DNA of 61,505 bases from Thermomonas hydrothermalis (lineage in GTDB: Bacteria; Pseudomonadota; Gammaproteobacteria; Xanthomonadales; Xanthomonadaceae). Position 1 is the stretch's first letter; every line of letters begins with the position of its first letter. Below are positions 11,413 to 19,214 of the stretch, piece by piece. The translations under genes and the position numbers were made by a program. The notes beneath the pieces are model-generated. The model saw nothing but the letters and a program-made list of their open reading frames with translations. It had not been told where the DNA came from and searched no databases. Location of the stretch: NCBI RefSeq assembly GCF_900129205.1, contig NZ_FQUK01000011.1, positions 1-61,505 of the forward strand. Direction: 5' to 3'.

Positions 11413-14259
11413 GTGCCGCCCACCCGCCGCTCCGATTCGATCCTGCGCCGTCTTTCCCTGACCATCTGGGGCCTGTTCCTGGCCCTGATCGTGCTGCTGC
11501 TGGGCCTGGGCTATCTGGCGATGCGTGCGGCCGCCGACCGCCTGGTGCCTGCCATTGCCGACCATACCGTTTCGTTGCGCGCTGCCGGCAGCCAGGCTCT
11601 GTTCCTGCAGGCAGAACAGAGCGTGCACCGGCTGCATGAGGAACTGCTGCGACGACTGGCCATGGCCGACCCCCAGGCCGCCTCCGCCCGCTTCGAGCAC
11701 CTGTTTGCCCGCAGCCCGGATGGTCTGTGGCGGCTGCGGCCGCAATGGCTGGATCCCGAACACGCCCCCACCCTGTACCTGCATGCACCAGCCACCGGGC
11801 CCGACGACTCGACCAAGCTGCGCGCAGTGGTGGCCTATGACCTGCTGCGCGAACAGGGGCCGGCGCTGTCACCGCCGTTCTATTCGGTGTACATGGATTT
11901 CGTCGAGGATGGGCTGCTGGTGTACTCGCGCGGCCGAAACTTGGCCGCCAGCGCAACCGCCAGCTACACCAACCGCGACTACCCCACCATGCGCGGTTCC
12001 GATCCGCGCCGCAATCCGGCCCGCCGGCTGTTCTGGACGCCGGTGTATTTCGACCGTGAAGCCAACATCTGGATGGCGTCGGTGATCCAACCGCTGGACT
12101 GGCAAGGCCGCTGGGTCGGCACGGTCGGCCACGATCTTTCGGTGCAGACCCTGCTGCAACAGGGGGCAAGCCAAGACCAAATCGGTGGACTCACCGTGAT
12201 ATTGAGCGGCTCCGGTGATCTGATCGCACACCCGCAGTTGCAGCGCCGGATTGCCCATGCACAAGGACAGCTTGCAATCGCCCGACTGGGCGACCCCGAT
12301 CTGGCGCAGGCGCTGGCCACGGTCACCGCCGCCGGCACCGAACATGGCGCCCGCCGTTCCCCGGACGGCCGTCTGTGGGTGGCCTGGGCCAAAATCCAGG
12401 GGCCGGGCTGGTATCAGGTCTATCTGCTGCCGCAGGCCCGCATCGACCGCCTGCTGGCGCTGGGGCTGCTGGCCCTGCTGGGCATCGGCATCCTGGCCCT
12501 GCTGCCGGCCCTGTGGTGGCTGCGCCGGCAGATTGCCCGGCTGATCGCCCAGCCCCTCAGGCGACTGACCCGTGCCGCCGACGAGGTCAGCGAGGGACTG
12601 ACGCCCAACCCGCTGGCCATGTCGGGGGACGACGAGCTGAGCCGGCTGGGCCAGGCCTTCGACGAGATGGTCGAAGAGCTGTCCGCCCAACGCGCCCTGC
12701 AACAGGCGCATGCACAGGCCCTGCAGACCGAGATCGACGAGCGCCGCGATTACATGCAGCGCCTGCAGGAAGAACGCACCCGCCTGCACACGCTGTTGCA
12801 AGCAATGCGGCAAGGCATCGTGTTCGTCGATGCCAGCCATAAGGACGGCCGCATCATCACCCACGACGCCTACCCGCTGCAGGATGCAAAGGGCCAGCAC
12901 ATCGGCCGGTTGTGGGTGCAGGAAGACGTCACCCACGACCGCCAGGTGGCCGAACAACTGACCCGACTGGCGGAACAGGACCCGCTCACCCGTCTGCTCA
13001 ACAGACGCCGTTTCGAGGAAGATTTGGATGCCTGTTGCCGCGAGGCCGAGCAACGCCCGACCGAGTTTGCGCTGCTGTTCTTCGATCTCGACGAGTTCAA
13101 GTACGTCAACGACACCTACGGCCATCGCGCTGGCGATGCCCTGCTGACGCGCATCGCGCAGCAAGTGCAGCTCTTGATCCGCGCTGGCGACCGCCTGTAT
13201 CGCCTGGGTGGGGACGAGTTTGCGGTGCTGATGCCGCAGGCCAGTGTGCATGAAGCCACCCAGCTGGCGGATCGACTGGTGCGCCGGATCAGCCAGATTC
13301 CGCTGGAAGTGCCCGACCAGACCCTGCGGCTGACCGCAAGCCTGGGAATTGCCCACTTCCCGACCCACGCCACCGGCGCCCAGGATCTGGTCGCGCACGC
13401 CGACATCGCCATGTACCAGGCCAAGCACAGCGGCAAGAACCGCTGGAGCATCTACCGCCCCGATCACGATGCCTCGCGAGCGATGGCCACCCGGTTAGGC
13501 TGGAACGATCGCATCGCCCATGCCCTTGAACACGACCTGCTGCGACTGCACTTCCAGGGGATCTACCGCGCCCGTGATGGCCATCTGGAACATCTGGAAG
13601 CGCTGCTGCGCATGGAGGATCCGGCCCATCCAGGCGTCCTGATCCTGCCGTCGGAGTTCATCCTGCATGCCGAAAAAAGCGGCAAGATCCTCGATATCGA
13701 CCGCTGGGTTCTGCGCACCGCCATTGCCCTGCTCGGCCGCCACCCACACCTGCCGGCACTGGCGGTCAACGTGTCCGGGCGCTCGCTGGACGACCCCGAT
13801 CTTCCCGATTTCATCGTCGGCCAGCTCAAGGCCCGTCATGTCGCCCCGCAGCGTCTGCTGGTGGAGTTGACCGAAACCGCGGCAGTGTCCGACATGGGCG
13901 ATGCCGCCCGCTTCATCGCAGCCCTGCGCCGCGCCGGCTGTCTGATCTGCCTGGATGATTTCGGTGCCGGCTTTGCATCGTTCGCCTACCTCAAGCACCT
14001 GCGCGCGGACATTCTCAAGATCGACGGCATGTTCATCCGTGACCTGCCGCAGGACCTCGACAATCAGGTCTTCGTGCGCACCATCATCGATGTGGCCCGC
14101 GGCATGGGCATCCGCACCGTCGCCGAGTTCGTGGAAGACGGCAAGACCCTGCTGATGCTGCGCGAGATGGGCGTGGACATGGTGCAGGGCTATCACCTGG
14201 ATCGCCCCAAGGCCGATCACCCCGCCCTGCACCCGCCGCCGTTCCGGCTGGAGGGCTAA
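11413..14259 (+). CDS. Membrane GGDEF-EAL protein (c-di-GMP synthesis and/or breakdown)
   Basis: With the GTG start at 11413 (AAGGGA ribosome-binding site 8 bases upstream) the protein has 948 residues; an in-frame ATG at 11344 would add 23 unlikely Cys/Arg-rich residues. A transmembrane helix (about 18-36), a periplasmic sensor of roughly 310 residues resembling a Cache-type domain, a second helix (about 347-370), HAMP (about 371-425), a coiled coil and a short PAS-like stretch lead to GGDEF and EAL domains. The cyclase motif is intact (Gly599-Phe603, LGGDEFAV) with an inhibitory RxxD site at Arg590-Asp593. The phosphodiesterase motif is Glu729-Leu731, with supporting NVSG, ELTET, LDDFGAG, LKID, AEFVE and VQGYH. 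Both activities could be present. It stands alone between infA and the convergent cphA. Confidence 0.9.
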   Translation: MPPTRRSDSILRRLSLTIWGLFLALIVLLLGLGYLAMRAAADRLVPAIADHTVSLRAAGSQALFLQAEQSVHRLHEELLRRLAMADPQAASARFEHLFARSPDGLWRLRPQWLDPEHAPTLYLHAPATGPDDSTKLRAVVAYDLLREQGPALSPPFYSVYMDFVEDGLLVYSRGRNLAASATASYTNRDYPTMRGSDPRRNPARRLFWTPVYFDREANIWMASVIQPLDWQGRWVGTVGHDLSVQTLLQQGASQDQIGGLTVILSGSGDLIAHPQLQRRIAHAQGQLAIARLGDPDLAQALATVTAAGTEHGARRSPDGRLWVAWAKIQGPGWYQVYLLPQARIDRLLALGLLALLGIGILALLPALWWLRRQIARLIAQPLRRLTRAADEVSEGLTPNPLAMSGDDELSRLGQAFDEMVEELSAQRALQQAHAQALQTEIDERRDYMQRLQEERTRLHTLLQAMRQGIVFVDASHKDGRIITHDAYPLQDAKGQHIGRLWVQEDVTHDRQVAEQLTRLAEQDPLTRLLNRRRFEEDLDACCREAEQRPTEFALLFFDLDEFKYVNDTYGHRAGDALLTRIAQQVQLLIRAGDRLYRLGGDEFAVLMPQASVHEATQLADRLVRRISQIPLEVPDQTLRLTASLGIAHFPTHATGAQDLVAHADIAMYQAKHSGKNRWSIYRPDHDASRAMATRLGWNDRIAHALEHDLLRLHFQGIYRARDGHLEHLEALLRMEDPAHPGVLILPSEFILHAEKSGKILDIDRWVLRTAIALLGRHPHLPALAVNVSGRSLDDPDLPDFIVGQLKARHVAPQRLLVELTETAAVSDMGDAARFIAALRRAGCLICLDDFGAGFASFAYLKHLRADILKIDGMFIRDLPQDLDNQVFVRTIIDVARGMGIRTVAEFVEDGKTLLMLREMGVDMVQGYHLDRPKADHPALHPPPFRLEG

Positions 14260-14292
14260 GGCGGCAATCACCAGCGGCTTGCACGTCCCGCT

Positions 14293-16863
14293 TTACCCCG
14301 CGGCGATACGGGCACGCAGATGTTGCAACGCCAGTTCCACCTGGTCGATCAGGATCAGACACAGATCACCGGGGCCAAGCTTCTCCAGGGCACGATCGAT
14401 GGCAGCCAGCTCGCCGCGGATCTCCTCGATCACCCGTGTCCGAGTGGCCCCTTCCAGCCCCTGCCGCAACAACGCCAGCACCTCACCGTCGGCCCGCCCA
14501 CGCTGGCAGGCATCCTGATACAGGATGACCTCGTCGAATGCTTCGCCCAGGATCCGGGTTTGTTGGCGAATGTCCTCGTCCCGGCGATCGCCGGCGCCAC
14601 TAATGACCACCAGCCGGCGTGTGGCCGGCAGATTGTCCACCGCCGCCACCAGTGCGCGCATTGCATCGGGGTTGTGGCCGTAATCGGCGATCACCGTGGC
14701 ACCCCGGTAGGCCATCAGGTTGAACCGTCCGGGGGCATTGCCCGCATTGGTCTTGAAACTGGCCAAGCCCTGGCGAATGATCCCCCAGTCCAACCCGAGC
14801 GCCCAGCCAGCGGCCAGCGCCGCCAGCGCATTTTCGACCTGGAAACCAATCCGACCGCCCCCGGTCATGGGCACCTCGGCCAGCGGCAGGCGCATCTCGA
14901 CCCCATCTTCCGCCGCCACCAGATCACCCTGCTGTACGAACACCACCTTACCCCCCTGGGCACGATGGGCGGCCAGAACCGGCTCAGCCGGGTCGCGGGC
15001 GAAGAAGATGACCTTCCCCGGGCAGTGCGCTGCCATCGCAGCCACCACCGGATCTGCCGCATTGAGCACCGCATGCCCGGTGCGTGCCACATTGCGTACC
15101 ACCACCCGCTTGAGCACCGCCAGATCATCGACCGTGGTGATGAAGTTCAGGCCGAGGTGGTCGCCCATGCCGATATTGGTGACCACCGCCACATCCGCCT
15201 GGTCGAACGCCAGCCCCTCGCGCAGCAGTCCACCGCGCGCGGTTTCAAATACGGCCGCCTCGACATGTGGATGCATCAAAATCCTGCGGGCACTGCTCGG
15301 CCCGGCGCAATCGCCGGAATCGATCTGCATGCCATCGACATAGACGCCGTCGGTACTGGTCATTCCCACGGTCCAGCCACGGCAACGCAACAGGTGCGCA
15401 ATCAGGCGCACAGTGGTGGTTTTGCCATTGGTTCCGGTCACCGCCACGATCGGGATGCGGCCGGTCTCGCCCGGCGGAAACATGGCATCGATGATCGCCT
15501 TGCCGACATCGCGCGGCTTGCCATAGGACGGCGCCAAATGCATGCGCAGACCAGGCGCGGCATTGACCTCGACGATGCCACCGCCCTGTTCCTCCAGCGG
15601 CCGCAGCACGGTCTCGCAGACCACATCCACACCGCAGATGTCCAGGCCGACCATGCGCGCGGCATCAATGGCCCGCGCCGCCAGTTCCGGATGGACATCG
15701 CCCGTGACGTCGGTGGCGGTGCCGCCGGTGGAGAGGTTGGCATTGTTGCGCAGCACCACCCGACGCCCTTTTTCCGGCACCGAATCCGGGGTCAGCCCCT
15801 GTTTTTCGAGCGTGCGTAAAGCGATCTCGTCCAGACGAATCCGGGTCAGCGCCGTGGCATGGCCATCGCCACGGCGTGGATCGGCGTTGACCTGTTCGAC
15901 CAGGGCGCGCACGCTGGAAACCCCGTCGCCGATCACGTTCGGCGGCTCGCGCCGCGCCGCTGCCACCAGCCGGTTGCCCACCACCAGCAGGCGATAGTCA
16001 CCACCGGGCAGATAGCGCTCCACCATCACGTCGTCACGGAATGTGCGGGCGACTTCATAGGCACGACGAATCTCGTCCTCGCTACGCAGATTGACGGTCA
16101 CGCCTTTCCCCTGGTTGCCGTCCAGCGGCTTGACCACCACCGGCAGACCGATCTCCTGCGCCGCGGCCCAGGCATCGTCGGCACTGGACACTGGACGCCC
16201 GTCCGGCACCGGCACGCCAGCAGCCCGCAGGAGTTTCTTGGTCAGGGCTTTGTCCTGCGCGATCGCTTCGGCAATCGCACTGGTGCAATCCATTTCCGCG
16301 GCCTGGATGCGACGCTGCTTGCAGCCCCAGCCGAACTGCACCAGGCTGCCCGTATTGAGGCGACGGTAGGGGATGCCGCGATTGACCGCCGCCTCCACGA
16401 TGGAGCCGGTACTGGGACCAAGCCGCACATCCTCGTCCAGCGCCCGCAACTCGGCCAACGCAGCGTCCAGATCGAACGGCGTATCGTCCCGCGCCGACAG
16501 GCACAGCTGCAGCGCCAGCGTCAGGGCACGCCGACCGACCGCTTCTTCACTGTATTCGACCACGACCTGGAACACGCCTGGATCCACGGTTCGGGCAGTT
16601 CGACTGAAGGTGACCGGGCATCCAGCCTGGGCCTGCAGGCACAAGGCCGTGAACTCCAGCGCATGGGCAAGGGTGAGGGTGTCAGACTGACGGGTGGTTC
16701 GCAGAAAACCGAGTTCCGGGAACCGCTGCCGCAGGCGCTCTTCGAAGCCTGGCAGGCTATCCAGCGGGCGCTCGCCCTGCGACAGGGTCACGATCGCCTC
16801 GATCGCCGGTTTTCGGGTCCACAGATTGGGCCCGCGCAGAGCCCGGATACGGGTAATGTCCAT
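14293..16863 (-). CDS. cphA: Cyanophycin synthetase CphA (Mur-ligase active copy)
   Basis: Cyanophycin synthetase polymerises Asp and Arg with ATP into multi-L-arginyl-poly-L-aspartate, a nitrogen store. This 856-residue protein has the family N domain (1 to about 160), an ATP-grasp domain (about 161-465; LPVVVKPLDGNQGKG, VERYLPGGDYRLLVVG, GGIVEVNAAPGLRMHLAPS) and a Mur-ligase-like domain with intact P-loop GTNGKTTT (477-484), FETARGGLLREGLAFD and DYGHNP. The N-domain site that reads HxxEH in many synthetases is HALEF here (67-71), so the reported primer-making hydrolase activity is probably lost. The start at 16863 is set by homology (MDITRIRALRGPNLWT) and shares one base with the upstream cphA-like gene's stop, so the two are translationally coupled. 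Confidence 0.93.
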   Translation of the reverse strand: MDITRIRALRGPNLWTRKPAIEAIVTLSQGERPLDSLPGFEERLRQRFPELGFLRTTRQSDTLTLAHALEFTALCLQAQAGCPVTFSRTARTVDPGVFQVVVEYSEEAVGRRALTLALQLCLSARDDTPFDLDAALAELRALDEDVRLGPSTGSIVEAAVNRGIPYRRLNTGSLVQFGWGCKQRRIQAAEMDCTSAIAEAIAQDKALTKKLLRAAGVPVPDGRPVSSADDAWAAAQEIGLPVVVKPLDGNQGKGVTVNLRSEDEIRRAYEVARTFRDDVMVERYLPGGDYRLLVVGNRLVAAARREPPNVIGDGVSSVRALVEQVNADPRRGDGHATALTRIRLDEIALRTLEKQGLTPDSVPEKGRRVVLRNNANLSTGGTATDVTGDVHPELAARAIDAARMVGLDICGVDVVCETVLRPLEEQGGGIVEVNAAPGLRMHLAPSYGKPRDVGKAIIDAMFPPGETGRIPIVAVTGTNGKTTTVRLIAHLLRCRGWTVGMTSTDGVYVDGMQIDSGDCAGPSSARRILMHPHVEAAVFETARGGLLREGLAFDQADVAVVTNIGMGDHLGLNFITTVDDLAVLKRVVVRNVARTGHAVLNAADPVVAAMAAHCPGKVIFFARDPAEPVLAAHRAQGGKVVFVQQGDLVAAEDGVEMRLPLAEVPMTGGGRIGFQVENALAALAAGWALGLDWGIIRQGLASFKTNAGNAPGRFNLMAYRGATVIADYGHNPDAMRALVAAVDNLPATRRLVVISGAGDRRDEDIRQQTRILGEAFDEVILYQDACQRGRADGEVLALLRQGLEGATRTRVIEEIRGELAAIDRALEKLGPGDLCLILIDQVELALQHLRARIAAG

Positions 16864-19067
16864 CAGTCGTTCACCTGGTCCGCGACGTGAACGGCTGCCA
16901 TCCACGTCTGCTGGAAATGCTCGATGCCAGCCGGGATCAGTGCCGGCGGCACATCCAGTGCCCACGCGCAAGCGATCGCCGCCAACACGGCCTCCACCTG
17001 GGCCGGGCTTGCGCCTGGGCCGGTCAGACGGAACCGCAAGGCACGCGCCAGTGGTTCTTCCTGCTGGCCGGCTGCCAGAACGAGCGCGCCGCCGCGCATG
17101 AACACGGCCCGCCCACCCGCGGCCAGATGCGCGTCGAGCCCCGGCGCCTGGTCGACATCACGTGCGAAATAGATGACCTCGCCGTCGCACAGCGGTGCCA
17201 GTGCCGCCACCTGCGGCTCGCAGGCATTGAGCACGGCCGCGCCACGTGCGAGCACCACGTCGATCTGGGTACGCAGAACGGCTTGCAGACGGTCGGGCGT
17301 ATCGATGTAGAACTCCGCCAGGGACGGGTCGGGATCGGCATCCGTCACCACTCCGACCTGGCAACGGTCATACGGCAGGCCTTCGCTGAGGATGGCGCGG
17401 GCACTGGTTTCGATCACCGCGGCTTCGATGTCGCGGTTGATCAGCAGACATTCGCCACCGTCGTAATGGACACCGGAGCTTGCCCGGATCTGGCGCTGAT
17501 CGAGAAAGACACCATCGCCACAGGCCAGCCCCACCCGACACCCGGCCAGATACAGCAGATGCGCCAGCAGATGCGCCAGCAACGTCGGCTCGCGCCGCCC
17601 CAGGATGCCGATCACGGGGATGCGACCATCCTCACCGGGTGGGAACAGGTGATCGACGATGGCCTGCCCGACCGGCCGCGGCGTGCCGGAGGCCGGTTTT
17701 AGATGCATCAACAGACTGGGTCCGGCATTGACCTCGACGATGGCGCCGCCGGTTTCTGACAGCGGCTTGCTGATGTCACGAGTCACCAGATCGATGCCGG
17801 CGATATCCAGCCCCACGACACGGGCCGCCAGTACCGCTGCGGCGGCCACCTGCGGGTGCACTTCGTCGGTGACGTCGAAAGCCATGTTGCCATGGCGTAG
17901 CACCAGCACCTCGCAGCCGGCTGCAGGCACCGAATCCGGGGTGTAGCCCTGCCGTGACAGCTCATGCAGAGCAATCGGCTCACGCTCCAGGTAGAGGGTT
18001 TCCAGCGGGTATTCCTCTTCCTCACCACGACGCGGATCGCTGTTGATCTGCTGGTCGATCAGCGTGCGGATGGTGGATTGGCCATCGCCTACCACGCTGG
18101 CGGTGAAGCCCCGATTGGCGGCAATCAGTCGGTCGCCGACCACCAGCAGACGGTGCTCCTCGCCCTCGATGAAACGTTCCACCATCACCCCGCTGCCCTC
18201 GGCCAGCGCGCCGGCATAGGCCGTCTCGACGTCCTGCTGGCTGCGCAGGTCGGCAAATACCCCGCGGCCATGATTGGCATCCAGCGGCTTGACCACCACT
18301 GGCAGGCCGATTTCCTGGGCTGCCTCCCAGGCATCCTCGGGGCTGTCCACCAGCCGCCCTTCTGGTACCGGCACACCGCAGGTCGCCAACAGGGTCTTGG
18401 TCAGATCCTTGTCACGCGAGATGCTCTCGGCAATTGCGCTGGTGTGTTCGGTCTCGGCAGTCCAGATGCGACGTTGCCGGGCGCCATATCCCAACTGCAC
18501 CAGATTGCCGTCAGTCAACGCCAAGTGCGGAATGCCGCGGGCGCGGGCAGCCTCGACGATGGCCGTGGTGCTGGGCCCCAGCAGTCGCCGGTCCGCCAGT
18601 GCGCGCAACGGCGCAAGCCGGGCTTCGAGGTCAAACGGAGTGGCATTGATGGCCGCCATGAGCAGATCGCGCGCCAGCATCAGGCAGCCGCGGCTCACCT
18701 GCTCGTCGCGCGAGCGCACCACCAACTTGTAGAGACCGCGCGGGCCGGCTTCACGCGCTTTGCCGAAACCGGTCTGCATGCCAACCTGGGTCTGCACCTC
18801 CAGCGTGACGTGCTCGAGAATGTGCGCGGCCCAGGTGCCCTCGCGCAGGCGCTGCACGAACCCACCCGGCACACCCCGGCTGCAGCGATGTTCCTGCAGC
18901 CCTGGCAGCCAAGCCAGCAGACGTTCGGTCAGCCCATCGATACGGTCGGAGGGATAGTCCTCCAGTGCACCAATATCGACCCAAGCCTCCAGCACCGGAC
19001 GGTACGTCCACAGATTGGGCCCGCGAAGGTAAGTGATCCGCAAAAACCGGATGTCGTCGAATGTCAT
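16863..19067 (-). CDS. Cyanophycin synthetase-like protein (CphA'), degenerate Mur-ligase domain
   Basis: This 734-residue paralogue is encoded immediately upstream of cphA. The N domain contains an intact HILEH (82-86) followed by GMQTGFGKAREAG, as in cyanobacterial CphA1. The ATP-grasp domain is well kept: LPVVVKPLDANHGRG (255-269), MVERFIEGEEHRLLVVG and GAIVEVNAGPSLLMHLKP. In the third domain the P-loop is destroyed: the place of GTNGKT holds GRREPT (490-495), the ETARGG block reads ETSARA, and the C-terminal lobe is missing (about 120 residues shorter than CphA). It probably cannot ligate arginine. The resemblance is to the CphA' partner known in Cupriavidus and, functionally, to cyanobacterial CphA2. 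The start at 19067 precedes the conserved RGPNLWT by the usual distance. Confidence 0.88.
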   Translation of the reverse strand: MTFDDIRFLRITYLRGPNLWTYRPVLEAWVDIGALEDYPSDRIDGLTERLLAWLPGLQEHRCSRGVPGGFVQRLREGTWAAHILEHVTLEVQTQVGMQTGFGKAREAGPRGLYKLVVRSRDEQVSRGCLMLARDLLMAAINATPFDLEARLAPLRALADRRLLGPSTTAIVEAARARGIPHLALTDGNLVQLGYGARQRRIWTAETEHTSAIAESISRDKDLTKTLLATCGVPVPEGRLVDSPEDAWEAAQEIGLPVVVKPLDANHGRGVFADLRSQQDVETAYAGALAEGSGVMVERFIEGEEHRLLVVGDRLIAANRGFTASVVGDGQSTIRTLIDQQINSDPRRGEEEEYPLETLYLEREPIALHELSRQGYTPDSVPAAGCEVLVLRHGNMAFDVTDEVHPQVAAAAVLAARVVGLDIAGIDLVTRDISKPLSETGGAIVEVNAGPSLLMHLKPASGTPRPVGQAIVDHLFPPGEDGRIPVIGILGRREPTLLAHLLAHLLYLAGCRVGLACGDGVFLDQRQIRASSGVHYDGGECLLINRDIEAAVIETSARAILSEGLPYDRCQVGVVTDADPDPSLAEFYIDTPDRLQAVLRTQIDVVLARGAAVLNACEPQVAALAPLCDGEVIYFARDVDQAPGLDAHLAAGGRAVFMRGGALVLAAGQQEEPLARALRFRLTGPGASPAQVEAVLAAIACAWALDVPPALIPAGIEHFQQTWMAAVHVADQVND

Positions 19068-19214
19068 GCTGGTTGGCCGTCTGTGTACGCAGGCCGGTGA
19101 ACCAGCCAGCGCGATCGTATACTTGTGGTTCTTTGCACGCATGTGCCCCTGTTCGTGCACCAGATTACCGGGGCGGCACATTTACGTCAGCTTACAAAAA
19201 CTTTAGCTTCCCCC
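19068..19214. promoter_or_regulatory. Divergent promoter region of the cyanophycin locus
   Basis: These 147 bp separate the starts of the leftward cphA'-cphA pair and the rightward ABC-DUF1854 pair, so both promoters should lie here. An inverted repeat TGCACG-N14-CGTGCA spans 19134-19159, near the middle, a plausible operator controlling both directions. A TATACG-like -10 for the leftward genes is read from around 19115. No textbook -35 is visible, and no regulator can be named. Confidence 0.45.

Noticed and set aside
14260-14292. Terminator between the convergent GGDEF-EAL gene and cphA
   Set aside because: Only a 5-bp stem (agcgg/ccgct) with a weak T tract is present; too weak to call.
16863-19067. 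Calling the first cphA-like gene a pseudogene
   Set aside because: The reading frame is fully open, the N and ATP-grasp domains are well conserved, and it is coupled to cphA. Only the third domain has decayed, as in known CphA' and CphA2 proteins.
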